Positions 1 to 7,251 are shown, counted from the stretch's first letter. The stretch: DNA of 8,731 nucleotides from Betaproteobacteria bacterium (GCA_021300125.1 JAJTHX010000253.1:1-8731); one strand, 5' to 3'. Notes: generated from the sequence alone by a model not told the origin. Numbers and translations are program-made.

Positions 1-123
1 GCTCCGGCCCCGGCTCCGGCACCTGAGGCCCCGAAAGCCGACGCCAGCGCCCCCGCCGCCACCGCACCGGCTCCGGCCCCGGCTCCCGCCCCGGCCCCTG
101 CCGCGGACGCAGCCAAGAAGTAA
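1..123 (+). CDS. C-terminal fragment of an unidentified protein with an Ala-Pro-rich tail (5' end outside window)
   Basis: An open frame runs from base 1 to the TAA at 121-123. It gives 40 residues, of which 20 are Ala and 12 are Pro, mostly as Ala-Pro dipeptides, and it ends in Asp-Ala-Ala-Lys-Lys. A strong terminator starts about 20 nt after the stop, which supports this frame as the true 3' end of a + strand gene. Such tails are typical of extended, flexible linkers or C-termini in periplasmic, envelope-spanning or DNA-binding proteins of high-GC proteobacteria. They do not identify a family. A 17-nt direct repeat (1-17 and 70-86) underlies part of the tail and suggests growth by repeat duplication. 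The function cannot be named from this fragment, because the folded domain lies upstream of the window. Confidence 0.6.
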   Translation, partial: APAPAPAPEAPKADASAPAATAPAPAPAPAPAPAADAAKK

Positions 124-141
124 TCGCGGCTCCAGCAGCAC

Positions 142-172
142 AAAAAAACCGGCCCGAGGGCCGGTTTTTTTT
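142..172. terminator. Bidirectional Rho-independent terminator between convergent genes
   Basis: The stem CCGGCC (149-154) pairs with GGCCGG (159-164) around a CGAG loop. It is flanked by seven A (142-148) on the left and eight T (165-172) on the right, so a U-tract follows the hairpin in either direction. It lies between the + strand gene ending at 123 and the minus-strand hydrolase gene ending at 211, and can serve both. Confidence 0.93.
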
Positions 173-210
173 GCTGCATTTTTCGCCGCAGTAACGGGGA
201 TGTCATCGAC

Positions 211-978
211 TCAGCGGATTTCGCGCCAGGCGAAACCCTCATCCTGGGTGGCGATGCCAATCCATCCAGCGGCACAGCCCAGCGCGGCGGACAAGGCGCC
301 TGCAGCCAGTTGCGGACGATTGTTCTTCTGCGACAGATGTGCCGCCACCACATGCTGCAGGCGGCCACAGTCGATGGCCGCCAGAATCTGGGCCGCCTGG
401 TCGTTTTCGAGATGGCCCAGCCTTCCACCAATACGCATCTTCAGGGCTGGCGGATAAGCGCTGTCGCGCAGCAGGCCGGCATCGTGGTTGCATTCGAGTA
501 CGAGGGCGTCTGCGCCGGAGAGCATCTGCTCGATATGCGGTGTGGACATGCCGGTATCGGTCAGCACGCCAAGGCGGCGCGAACCGTCGCCGAAGGTGAA
601 CTGCGTGGGCTCGCGCGCGTCGTGCGGCACGGGAAAGGGCCGCACCTCGATGTCGCCGACCGCAAAGGGGCAGTGGCTGTCAATGATCACCACCTCTCCC
701 CAGGCTGCAGCCTCGCCTGCGGCGACCCAGGTGCCGTAGGACAGGTAGACGGGCAGATCATGGCGGCGCGCGAAGCGCGCCGCGCCGCCGACATGGTCGG
801 CATGTTCGTGGGTAACCAGAACCGCGTCCAGGGTGTCCGGCTCGACACCGAGGCGGCGCAACCTGCGCACCGTCTCCGCGATGCCGAATCCGCAATCGAG
901 CAGCAGGCGCGAGCTGCCGCATTCCAACAGCAGCCCGTTGCCCTCGCTACCGCTGCCGAGTGAGGCGAAACGGATCAT
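211..978 (-). CDS. MBL-fold metallo-hydrolase, YycJ/WalJ-like
   Basis: The 255-aa protein has the metallo-beta-lactamase fold. The start Ile-Arg-Phe-Ala-Ser-Leu-Gly-Ser-Gly-Ser-Glu-Gly-Asn is typical of the YycJ/WalJ group. The metal-binding motif THEHADH is at residues 56-62. Further probable ligands are His119 (PVPHD), Asp141 (LTDTG) and His214 (AAHLSQKNN). Family members are proposed phosphodiesterases or nucleases. In Firmicutes the gene sits beside walRK, and its role in proteobacteria is poorly defined, so I give no substrate. No signal peptide is seen, so it is probably cytoplasmic. It is the last gene of the dapA-bamC cluster, 25 nt after bamC. I chose ATG at 978 because it aligns with the family N-terminus. 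An in-frame TTG at 990 would add four residues, and neither start has a clear Shine-Dalgarno sequence. Confidence 0.88.
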   Translation of the reverse strand: MIRFASLGSGSEGNGLLLECGSSRLLLDCGFGIAETVRRLRRLGVEPDTLDAVLVTHEHADHVGGAARFARRHDLPVYLSYGTWVAAGEAAAWGEVVIIDSHCPFAVGDIEVRPFPVPHDAREPTQFTFGDGSRRLGVLTDTGMSTPHIEQMLSGADALVLECNHDAGLLRDSAYPPALKMRIGGRLGHLENDQAAQILAAIDCGRLQHVVAAHLSQKNNRPQLAAGALSAALGCAAGWIGIATQDEGFAWREIR

Positions 979-1003
979 CGCCGGCAGCAACCGCCGCCGC
1001 GCA

Positions 1004-2128
1004 TCAGCGCAACTGGTCGTGCAGCAGGGTCAGGATGCGGTTCGCTGTGACCGAGGTATCGCGCTTGCCTTCCTTGTCAAGCACCTGCACTTCGGTGCCG
1101 CCGGCAGTGTCGCGGATCTGGATGCGGTACTGCTCCTTGCTCGCCGGATTGGAGCTGCCGCTGAAGGGATTCAGCCGCGCCAGCCAGCCGGTTTCCTTCT
1201 TGCTCCTCACGTCTGCATCCGGATCAATGTAGCGCACGAAGTACAGGCCTTTCGAACGGTCGCGGTCCTCGACCGTGAAACCGACGCGGTCGAGCGCGAG
1301 GCCGACGCGGCGCCAGGCACGGTCGAAGGGGTCTGTCAACGCGAGTGCGCCGCCGCGATCGAGGCGGGCCTGCGGCTCGACCTTCGCAACACTGGCGATC
1401 TGGGTCTTCGCACGCTCATTGTCAGTGCCGAAACGCACCATCAGCCGGCGCAGGAATTCCGCCTCGAGTTCGGGGTCGGGCTTGCGCGGCTGCCAGCGGA
1501 GCTGATCCTTGCCCTCAGTGATATAAACCTCTTCCATGCCGCGATGGCTGATATAGATTTCGGTGGTGCCGGGAGTGCCGCCACGCTCGAGTCGGGTGCG
1601 GTACTTGTCGCGCTCCGAGGTCGAATACAGCGCGTCGATGGCACGCCCGATCACGCCACGAATGCCCGATTCCGGGATCTTGGCGCGGTTTTCCGACCAG
1701 TCGGTTTCCATCACGCCGGCCTCGGGCATTTCAAGATTGACGATGAAGCCGCTCTCCTGCCAGAACTCGCGCACCAGGGGCCACAGCTGCTCGGGATTGC
1801 CCTTGACCACCAGCCAGCGCTGGGTCCCGGCGCGCTCCAGACGTACATCATCGATCTTGGGGAGTACGCCGCCGCTCCCGGCCTGGGGCCGCGATGCACG
1901 GTCCTTGCTGATCTCCGAAAACGTCGCCGATCCCTTGGGGTTTTCGGGCAATACGAAACGATCATCGCCTCCGGGACGCGCCAGGTCGGGCGGAATCTCC
2001 AGTGACGGCAACCGGGTGGTGGACTTGTAATCGACCTTCTTGGTCGGCATTTCCAGGGAACTGCAGGCCCCCAGCACCAGGCCAGCAAGCAGCGCGGATA
2101 CCGCAACCAGTAACTTACGCAGCGGCAT
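1004..2128 (-). CDS. bamC: Outer membrane protein assembly factor BamC (NlpB lipoprotein)
   Basis: The 374-aa lipoprotein belongs to the BAM complex, which folds beta-barrel proteins into the outer membrane. A short charged N-terminus (PLRK) and a hydrophobic stretch lead to the lipobox Leu19-Gly-Ala-Cys22. Ser follows the Cys, with no Asp at +2, consistent with delivery to the outer membrane. After Cys22 comes a low-complexity, Pro-rich segment of about 70 residues, matching the unstructured N-terminal region that contacts BamD in E. coli. Two alpha/beta domains follow, at about residues 95-215 and 255-374, as expected for the two helix-grip domains. Length is close to the E. coli protein (344 aa). 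The gene starts inside the end of dapA, and dapA-bamC order is also found in E. coli. The start is fixed by an excellent AGGAGG six nt upstream. It is less conserved than neighbouring enzymes, as usual for BamC. Confidence 0.93.
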   Translation of the reverse strand: MPLRKLLVAVSALLAGLVLGACSSLEMPTKKVDYKSTTRLPSLEIPPDLARPGGDDRFVLPENPKGSATFSEISKDRASRPQAGSGGVLPKIDDVRLERAGTQRWLVVKGNPEQLWPLVREFWQESGFIVNLEMPEAGVMETDWSENRAKIPESGIRGVIGRAIDALYSTSERDKYRTRLERGGTPGTTEIYISHRGMEEVYITEGKDQLRWQPRKPDPELEAEFLRRLMVRFGTDNERAKTQIASVAKVEPQARLDRGGALALTDPFDRAWRRVGLALDRVGFTVEDRDRSKGLYFVRYIDPDADVRSKKETGWLARLNPFSGSSNPASKEQYRIQIRDTAGGTEVQVLDKEGKRDTSVTANRILTLLHDQLR

Positions 2129-3041
2129 GGGTAACCTCCTTGGCGGCGGCCAGTCCCGCCTGCGTCATCGCCGCGCGCACCTGCTCATGGCACGAGGCTG
2201 ACAACGGGGTCATCGGCAGGCGGATACCGCCACCGATCAGGCCCAGCTGCTGCACGGCCCACTTCACCGGAATCGGATTGGCCTCGCAGAACAGGTGGCG
2301 ATGCAAACCCAGCAGGCGGTCATTCGCCGCAACCGCTTTCGCGCGATCGCCGGCGATGGCGGCCCGGCACATCTCGCTCATCAGCCTCGGGGCGACATTG
2401 GCGGTGACCGAGATCACGCCCTCACCGCCCAGCAGCATCAGCGCAATGCCGGTGGCATCGTCACCGCTGTAGACCGCGAAACCCTTGCGCCGCCTGCGCA
2501 GCAGGTCGGTGCCACGCTCGATGTTGCCGGTGGCGTCCTTGATGCCGATGATGCCCGGCACTTCAGCCAGGCGCAGCACGGTGTCATTGGCCATGTCGGC
2601 CACGGTGCGGCCGGGCACGTTGTAAAGGATCTGCGGAATATCCACGGCCTCGGCGATGGCGCGGAAATGGCGGTAGAGACCTTCCTGGGTGGGCTTGTTG
2701 TAGTACGGCACCACCGACAGGCTCATCGCAGCGCCTGCCTGCTTCGCAAACCGCGACAGCTCGATAGCTTCGCGCGTCGAGTTGGCACCGGTGCCCGCAA
2801 TCACGGGGATCCGGCTGCCGGCATGCTCGACCGCGGTCTTGATCAGCAAGGCGTGCTCTTCGACATCGACCGTGGGCGACTCGCCGGTGGTGCCGACCAC
2901 GACGATGCCGTGGGTGCCTTCGGCGACATGCCAGTCGATCAACCGCCGCAGCCCGGGCAAATCCAGACTGCCGTCCTCGGCCATCGGGGTGACGATCGCC
3001 ACCAGACTGCCGCGAACCTCATCCAACTCTTTGTTTTTCAT
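2115..3041 (-). CDS. dapA: 4-hydroxy-tetrahydrodipicolinate synthase
   Basis: DapA condenses pyruvate with aspartate-4-semialdehyde, the first committed step to diaminopimelate and lysine, in the cytoplasm. The 308-aa TIM-barrel protein carries all diagnostic residues: GTTGESPT with Thr51 and Thr52, Tyr114 in PYYNKP, Tyr140 and Arg145 in LYNVPGRT, and the Schiff-base Lys168 in IGIKDATG. These match E. coli Thr44/45, Tyr107, Tyr133, Arg138 and Lys161 with a constant offset of seven. It is somewhat longer than the usual 290-295 aa, with extra residues at both ends. The C-terminal extra codons hold the bamC ribosome-binding site. The frame stays open upstream to 3332, but those codons give non-homologous sequence and cross the promoter region. 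The ATG at 3041 is chosen because family homology begins about ten residues later. Its ribosome-binding site is weak (AAGG, 13 nt upstream). Confidence 0.97.
   Translation of the reverse strand: MKNKELDEVRGSLVAIVTPMAEDGSLDLPGLRRLIDWHVAEGTHGIVVVGTTGESPTVDVEEHALLIKTAVEHAGSRIPVIAGTGANSTREAIELSRFAKQAGAAMSLSVVPYYNKPTQEGLYRHFRAIAEAVDIPQILYNVPGRTVADMANDTVLRLAEVPGIIGIKDATGNIERGTDLLRRRRKGFAVYSGDDATGIALMLLGGEGVISVTANVAPRLMSEMCRAAIAGDRAKAVAANDRLLGLHRHLFCEANPIPVKWAVQQLGLIGGGIRLPMTPLSASCHEQVRAAMTQAGLAAAKEVTHAAA
2135..2140 (-). promoter_or_regulatory. bamC Shine-Dalgarno site inside dapA coding sequence
   Basis: On the minus strand AGGAGG is followed by TTACCC and then the bamC ATG (2128-2126). These bases also encode Lys-Glu-Val-Thr near the dapA C-terminus. 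The bamC ATG and the dapA TAA overlap by 14 nt (2115-2128), a layout that suits translational coupling. Confidence 0.85.
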
Positions 3042-3074
3042 AAGAAATTTGATGCCTTGCTGAATAATCCGGCT

Positions 3075-3080
3075 ATTGTA
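3075..3080 (-). promoter_or_regulatory. Putative -10 element for the dapA-bamC operon
   Basis: TACAAT on the minus strand matches TATAAT at five of six bases and lies 33 nt upstream of the dapA ATG. It predicts a leader of roughly 25 nt. No recognisable -35 hexamer lies 16-18 nt upstream, where the sequence is GC-rich, so an activator or a weak basal promoter is possible. Confidence 0.45.
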
Positions 3081-3120
3081 CCCGAAGCCTGCCGGCCCCC
3101 GCCATGCGCTTGCGCGACGC

Positions 3121-3137
3121 CGGCACCAGTGGTGCCG
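3121..3137. repeat. 7-bp inverted repeat (possible operator or hairpin)
   Basis: CGGCACC (3121-3127) and GGTGCCG (3131-3137) are perfect inverted copies around AGT. The site lies about 40 nt upstream of the dapA -10-like element. No T-tract follows on either strand, so it is not a standard terminator. Its role is unknown. Confidence 0.4.
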
Positions 3138-3274
3138 ACACTTCGCAACGAGACCCCGGGGGCTGCCGTTCGTTCCCGATCCGCGCAGCGCCCGCGATTC
3201 CCATGCGGTGGCCAGCCAATCCCGATCATTGGGCGACAAACCGCTGATTTCAATGACAAAAACATTCCTGCCGG

Positions 3275-3308
3275 TTGTCATGCCATTGCAACAATTGATT
3301 CGTAGAGT
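3275..3308 (+). promoter_or_regulatory. Putative Pho box and -10 of the pstS promoter
   Basis: TTGTCAT (3275-3281), four bases, then TTGCAAC (3286-3292) fit the 11-bp direct-repeat pattern of PhoB sites, whose consensus half is CTGTCAT/CTGTMAY. The matches are six of seven and five of seven. A -10-like TAGAGT (3303-3308) starts after a 10-nt gap, the spacing seen at Pho-activated promoters where PhoB replaces a -35 element. The leader to the pstS ATG would be about 80 nt. The placement ahead of a phosphate importer is as expected. The assignment is inferred from pattern and context. Confidence 0.5.
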
Positions 3309-3396
3309 GGCGCGATTCACAAATCCTCGCACGCATTCCCGAACCCCGGAGTGTTTGCACCTGCCCCCTGAACTTCAACGACACAGAGGAATACCG

Positions 3397-4419
3397 ATGA
3401 AAAACCTGATCCAGAAACTGGCAGTCGCCGCGGGCACCTTGGCCCTGGCGGTTTCCGCGCAGGCCGCCGACATCACCGGCGCCGGCGCGACCTTCCCCTT
3501 CCCGATCTATGCCAAGTGGGCCGAAGCCTACAAGAAAAGCACCAACGTCGGCCTCAACTACCAGTCGATTGGCTCCTCCGGCGGCATCCGCCAGATCCGC
3601 GCCAAGACCGTGACCTTCGGCGGCACCGATGCCCCGCTCTCGGGCGAGGAACTGGAGAAGGACGGCCTGGTGCAGTTCCCGACCGTGCTCGGCGGCGTGG
3701 TGCCGATCATCAACCTTGATGGCTTCAAGCCTGGTGAACTGCGCGTCACCGGCGAGGTGCTGGCGGAAATGTTCATGGGCACGATCGCCAAATGGAACGA
3801 TCCGAAAATCGCCGCGCTGAATCCTGGCAAGAAACTGCCGGACATGAACATCACCGTCGCCCACCGCGCCGACGGCTCGGGCACCACCTTCATCTTCACC
3901 GCCTACCTCAGCGAAGTGAGCCCGGACTGGCGAGCCAAGGTCGGCAAGGCCGCCGCGGTGAAATGGCCCGCCGCCACCTCGATCGGCGGCCGCGGCAATG
4001 AAGGTGTGGCTGCCAACGTCAGCCGCATCAAAGGCTCGATCGGCTATGTCGAATACGCCTATGCCAAGAAAAACAACATTCCGCACCTGCAGATGCGCAA
4101 CCGCGACGGCCGCTTTGTCGATCCCGACGACAAGACCTTCGCCGCTGCTGCCGCCGGCGCCGACTGGTTCAGCGTCCCCGGCATGGGCATCTCGCTGGTC
4201 AACCAGCGCGGCGCCGAGTCCTGGCCGATCACCGGGGCAACCTTCGTGCTGATGTACCGCAACCCGGACAACCGCGCCGCCTCGAACGAAGTGCTGAAGT
4301 TTTTCGAGTGGTCGTTCCGCAACGGCAAGGATATGGCGCTGGAACTCGACTATGTACCCCTGCCCGACGCCCTGACCAAGGCCATCATGAGCAAGGTCTG
4401 GTCGCAGATCGCCCGCTGA
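3397..4419 (+). CDS. pstS: Periplasmic phosphate-binding protein PstS
   Basis: PstS captures inorganic phosphate in the periplasm and delivers it to the PstCA channel. The 340-aa precursor begins with a Sec signal peptide: Lys residues, a hydrophobic core, and Ala-Gln-Ala before a probable cut after residue 23. The mature protein shows the phosphate-binding segments of the family: GAGATFP (28-34), GSSGG (59-63), TDAPL (77-81) and RADGSGT (157-163). The last contains the Arg, Asp, Ser and Thr expected to ligate phosphate. Length is close to E. coli PstS (346 aa precursor). The start at 3397 is supported by AGAGGA six nt upstream and by the signal peptide. The frame is open further upstream to 3076, but that part runs through the promoter region. 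A strong hairpin follows the stop. It is first gene of pstSCAB and is probably induced by phosphate limitation through PhoB. Confidence 0.97.
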   Translation: MKNLIQKLAVAAGTLALAVSAQAADITGAGATFPFPIYAKWAEAYKKSTNVGLNYQSIGSSGGIRQIRAKTVTFGGTDAPLSGEELEKDGLVQFPTVLGGVVPIINLDGFKPGELRVTGEVLAEMFMGTIAKWNDPKIAALNPGKKLPDMNITVAHRADGSGTTFIFTAYLSEVSPDWRAKVGKAAAVKWPAATSIGGRGNEGVAANVSRIKGSIGYVEYAYAKKNNIPHLQMRNRDGRFVDPDDKTFAAAAAGADWFSVPGMGISLVNQRGAESWPITGATFVLMYRNPDNRAASNEVLKFFEWSFRNGKDMALELDYVPLPDALTKAIMSKVWSQIAR

Positions 4420-4427
4420 TCACGGTC

Positions 4428-4460
4428 GCGGGAGCGCCAACGGCGCTCCCGCCCGGTTTT
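4428..4460 (+). terminator. Intercistronic hairpin between pstS and pstC, possible attenuator
   Basis: GCGGGAGCGCC (4428-4438) pairs perfectly with GGCGCTCCCGC (4442-4452) around an AAC loop, starting 9 nt after the pstS stop. Only four T (4457-4460) follow, after CCGG. It is therefore more likely a partial terminator or a 3'-end stabiliser of pstS mRNA than a full stop, since pstC depends on readthrough. Confidence 0.65.
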
Positions 4461-4492
4461 ACACTGCAGCAACAAAAAAATCCGGAGATTTC

Positions 4493-5566
4493 ATGAGCAC
4501 ATCACCTGCAGGCGGCGGTATGCTTGATGCCCGGCGCCTTGATGCCGTACACCGACAGGGTGATGGGTCCATGCAATCCTCTTCCACATCTTCCACCGAC
4601 AGCGGGCTGCGCGACGAGACACGCCTCAGGATCGTCCGCCGGCAGCGCATCCAGGATTTCCTGTTCCACAAGGTCACACTCAGCTTCTCGCTGGTGGTGC
4701 TGGTCGCGCTGATCGGCATCCTGATCTCGCTGGCGATGGTCGCCTGGCCGGCGTTCAAGAAGTTCGGCATCGATTTCATCTGGACGGTGCAGTGGGACAT
4801 CGTCAACGAGGACTTTGGCGCCGCGATCGCGATTTTCGGCACTGTGGCCAGCGCCACCATCGCGGTGCTGATCGCGGTACCGCTAAGCTTCGGCATCGCG
4901 CTGTTCCTCACCGAGACCTGCCCCACCTGGCTGCGCCGCCCCCTCGGCACCGCGATTGAACTGCTGGCCGCGGTGCCTTCGATCATCTACGGCATGTTCG
5001 GCCTGTTCGTGTTCGCGCCGCTATTCGCCGAATACGGGCAGCCGGCCCTGCAGTCCACGCTCGGCCAGATGCCGATCATTGCCCCGCTCTTCGGCGGCGC
5101 CATGAACGGCATCGGCATCCTCGCCGCCGGACTGATCCTGGCGTTCATGATCCTGCCCTTCATCGCGGCGGTGATGCGCGATGTCTTCGAAATCGTGCCG
5201 CCGATCCTGCGCGAATCCGCCTATGGCGTCGGCTGCACCACCTGGGAGGTGGTGCGCCACATCGTGCTGCCCTACGCCCAGCAGGGCGTGATTGGCGGCA
5301 TCATGCTCGGCCTCGGACGGGCCCTCGGCGAAACCATGGCGGTAACCTTCGTCATCGGCAATTCGCAGCGCATCAGCGCCTCGCTGTTCTCGCCCGGTTC
5401 CTCGATCGCCTCGACGCTTGCCAACGAGTTCGGCGAGGCTGCCGACTTGCACCTGTCCACCCTGTTCGCGCTCGGCCTGCTGCTGTTCCTCATCACTTTC
5501 GTCGTGCTGGCCCTGGCGAAGATCCTGATCATCCGCACCGAACGTGGCAAGGGACTCCAGACCTGA
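4493..5566 (+). CDS. pstC: Phosphate ABC transporter permease PstC
   Basis: PstC is one of the two inner-membrane subunits of the phosphate channel. The 357-aa protein has six hydrophobic segments, at about residues 62-86, 112-140, 154-180, 206-232, 264-290 and 320-347. The cytoplasmic EAA loop is at 241-260 and fits the consensus well: Glu241, Ala243, Gly247, Ile257 and Leu259-Pro260. It is the part that docks on PstB. The first 55 residues are hydrophilic and Ser/Thr-rich, and the protein is longer than many PstC proteins (about 320 aa). The ATG at 4493 is preferred because GGAG lies five nt upstream. An in-frame ATG at 4571 would give 331 aa but has a poor ribosome-binding site. It follows pstS by 73 nt and precedes pstA by 19 nt. 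Confidence 0.95.
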   Translation: MSTSPAGGGMLDARRLDAVHRQGDGSMQSSSTSSTDSGLRDETRLRIVRRQRIQDFLFHKVTLSFSLVVLVALIGILISLAMVAWPAFKKFGIDFIWTVQWDIVNEDFGAAIAIFGTVASATIAVLIAVPLSFGIALFLTETCPTWLRRPLGTAIELLAAVPSIIYGMFGLFVFAPLFAEYGQPALQSTLGQMPIIAPLFGGAMNGIGILAAGLILAFMILPFIAAVMRDVFEIVPPILRESAYGVGCTTWEVVRHIVLPYAQQGVIGGIMLGLGRALGETMAVTFVIGNSQRISASLFSPGSSIASTLANEFGEAADLHLSTLFALGLLLFLITFVVLALAKILIIRTERGKGLQT

Positions 5567-5585
5567 GCCAGGGAGCGCCACCGCA

Positions 5586-6434
5586 ATGAATTCAAAACTG
5601 TACCAAAAGCGCCTGTGGACCAACCGCATCGGCATCAGCCTGTCCATGATCGCCATGGTGATGGGCGTGTCGGTGCTGCTGTGGATCCTGTTTGTGCTGT
5701 TCAAGAACGGTTTCGCGGCGATCGACCTGAACATGTTCACCAAGTCCACACCGGCCCCGGGTTCCGAAGGCGGCGGCCTGGCCAATGCCATCGTCGGCAG
5801 CCTGATGCTGGTGGGCATTGCCACGATGATCAGCACACCGATCGGCATCCTCGCGGGCGTCTATCTCGCCGAATTCGGAACCCGCAGCCGCATCGCGGAG
5901 CTGACCCGCTTCATGACTGACATCATGTTGAGCGCGCCGTCGATCGTGCTCGGGCTGTTCGTCTACGCGATCATCGTCGCCCAGGTCAAACACTTCTCGG
6001 GCTGGGCCGGCACTGTCGCGCTGGCGCTGATCGCGATCCCGGTGGTGCTGCGCACCACCGAAAACATGCTGCGCCTGGTACCGGGCAGCCTGCGCGAAGC
6101 CGCCTACGCGCTCGGCGCGCCGCAGTGGAAGGTGGCGACCATGGTCACCCTGCGCGCCGCCAAAAGCGGTGTCGTCACCGGCGTGCTACTGGCGCTGGCG
6201 CGGATCAGCGGCGAAACCGCCCCGCTGCTGTTCACCGCGCTCAACAACCAGTTCTTCTCGATGGACATGTCCAAGCCGATGTCCAACCTGCCGGTGGTGA
6301 TCTTCCAGTTCGCGATGAGCCCCTATGACAACTGGATCCGCCTCGCCTGGGGCGGCGCGCTGCTGATCACGCTCACCGTGCTGGTGCTGAACATCCTCGC
6401 GCGTGTATTCTTCCGCGAAAAGATTTCTCATTAA
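5586..6434 (+). CDS. pstA: Phosphate ABC transporter permease PstA
   Basis: PstA is the second inner-membrane channel subunit and pairs with PstC. The 282-aa protein is within the usual family length. Hydrophobic segments lie at about residues 14-40, 66-96, 112-135, 138-156, 195-215 and 254-275. The EAA loop starts at Glu171-Ala-Ala-Tyr-Ala-Leu-Gly177 and continues to about residue 190, where Leu-Arg replaces the common Leu-Pro. The segment SGETAPLLFT (208-217) is characteristic of PstA. The ATG at 5586 is preferred over an in-frame GTG-type extension at 5544, which would run back into the end of pstC. GGGAG (5571-5575) lies 10 nt upstream of the ATG. It is 19 nt after pstC and 26 nt before pstB, consistent with a single operon. 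Confidence 0.96.
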   Translation: MNSKLYQKRLWTNRIGISLSMIAMVMGVSVLLWILFVLFKNGFAAIDLNMFTKSTPAPGSEGGGLANAIVGSLMLVGIATMISTPIGILAGVYLAEFGTRSRIAELTRFMTDIMLSAPSIVLGLFVYAIIVAQVKHFSGWAGTVALALIAIPVVLRTTENMLRLVPGSLREAAYALGAPQWKVATMVTLRAAKSGVVTGVLLALARISGETAPLLFTALNNQFFSMDMSKPMSNLPVVIFQFAMSPYDNWIRLAWGGALLITLTVLVLNILARVFFREKISH

Positions 6435-6460
6435 AATCTGATACTTAACGGATATCGACC

Positions 6461-7240
6461 ATGGCCGAGACCCAGGACCTTCAGCTCAAGACGGCAATCC
6501 AGATCCGCCGCCTGAATTTCTTCTACGGCAAATTCCAGGGCCTGAAGGACATCAACCTCGACATCGCCGAGCGCAAGGTCACCGCCTTCATCGGCCCCTC
6601 GGGTTGCGGCAAGTCAACGCTGCTGCGCACGCTCAACCGCATGTACAGCCTCTATCCCGGCCAGCGTGCCGAGGGCGAGATCAACTTCTACGGCCAGAAC
6701 ATCCTCGATCCGAAGCAGGACCTGAACCTGCTGCGCGCGCGCATCGGCATGGTGTTCCAGAAGCCGACGCCGTTCCCGATGTCGATCTACGACAACATCG
6801 CCTTCGGCGTGCGCCTTTACGAGAACCTGTCCAAGGGCGAGATGGATGAGCGCGTGGAATGGGCGCTGACCAAGACCGCGCTGTGGAACGAAGCCAAGGA
6901 CAAGCTCAACCAGAGCGGCCTGGCGCTGTCCGGCGGCCAGCAGCAGCGCCTGTGCATCGCGCGCTCGGTGGCGGTGAAACCCTCGGTGATCCTGCTCGAC
7001 GAGCCGACCTCGGCACTGGACCCGATCTCGACCGCGAAGATCGAGGAACTGGTGCATGAGCTGAAGTCCGACTACACGGTGGCCATCGTCACCCACAACA
7101 TGCAGCAGGCGGCCCGGGTGTCCGACTTCACCGCCTACATGTATCTGGGCGAGATGGTCGAGTTCGGCCAGACCGACCAGCTCTTCATCAAGCCGAAAAA
7201 GAAGGAAACCGAGGACTACATCACCGGCCGCTTCGGCTGA
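6461..7240 (+). CDS. pstB: Phosphate ABC transporter ATP-binding protein PstB
   Basis: PstB hydrolyses ATP on the cytoplasmic face to drive phosphate import by PstSCA. The 259-aa protein has every ABC ATPase motif in order: Walker [10 protein letters not shown] (45-53), Q-loop Gln100, signature LSGGQ (156-160), Walker B ending in Asp180-Glu181, a D-loop in SALD, and switch His212. The segment [12 protein letters not shown] (101-112) is typical of PstB and separates it from other importers. Length matches E. coli PstB (257 aa). The ribosome-binding site is weak (GGA, eight nt upstream), so translation may lean on coupling within the operon. It is the last gene of the operon here: phoU, which commonly follows pstB, is absent, and glmM converges from the other strand 11 nt past the stop. 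Confidence 0.98.
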   Translation: MAETQDLQLKTAIQIRRLNFFYGKFQGLKDINLDIAERKVTAFIGPSGCGKSTLLRTLNRMYSLYPGQRAEGEINFYGQNILDPKQDLNLLRARIGMVFQKPTPFPMSIYDNIAFGVRLYENLSKGEMDERVEWALTKTALWNEAKDKLNQSGLALSGGQQQRLCIARSVAVKPSVILLDEPTSALDPISTAKIEELVHELKSDYTVAIVTHNMQQAARVSDFTAYMYLGEMVEFGQTDQLFIKPKKKETEDYITGRFG

Positions 7241-7251
7241 CCGGCAGCGGA

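Larger units (their letters stand above)
3042..3396. promoter_or_regulatory. Divergent dapA/pstS control region (355 nt, non-coding)
   Basis: This is the only gene-free stretch over 300 nt in the window. From left to right it holds the dapA leader and -10-like element, a 7-bp inverted repeat at 3121-3137, about 110 nt of GC-rich sequence in which I see nothing definite, and an AT-richer stretch (about 3230-3330). That stretch carries inverted TTGTCAT half-sites and a Pho-box-like site. The pstS leader and its ribosome-binding site (AGAGGA, 3385-3390) follow. Open frames cross the region on both strands, but none resembles a known protein. Confidence 0.75.

Noticed and set aside
833..2005. Long + strand open frame of 390 codons
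   Set aside because: It is antisense to bamC and the hydrolase gene and is explained by high GC content; the minus-strand proteins have clear family motifs and this one does not.
2295..3305. 336-codon + strand open frame opposite dapA
   Set aside because: It is a mirror of dapA codon bias, and DapA catalytic residues are intact on the other strand.
3042..3332. Upstream in-frame extension of dapA to a 405-residue protein
   Set aside because: The extra 97 residues do not resemble DapA and cross the divergent promoter region; homology begins just after the ATG at 3041.
3076..3396. Upstream in-frame extension of pstS to a 447-residue protein
   Set aside because: The extension would bury the signal peptide 107 residues inside the protein, while the ATG at 3397 has a good ribosome-binding site.
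3250..4086. 278-codon minus-strand open frame opposite pstS
   Set aside because: The composition is low-complexity and antisense-like, with no recognised motif; pstS on the + strand is certain.
5021..5848. 275-codon minus-strand frame across the pstC/pstA junction
   Set aside because: It is very rich in Asp, Glu, Gln, His and Arg, as expected when hydrophobic membrane genes are read backwards.
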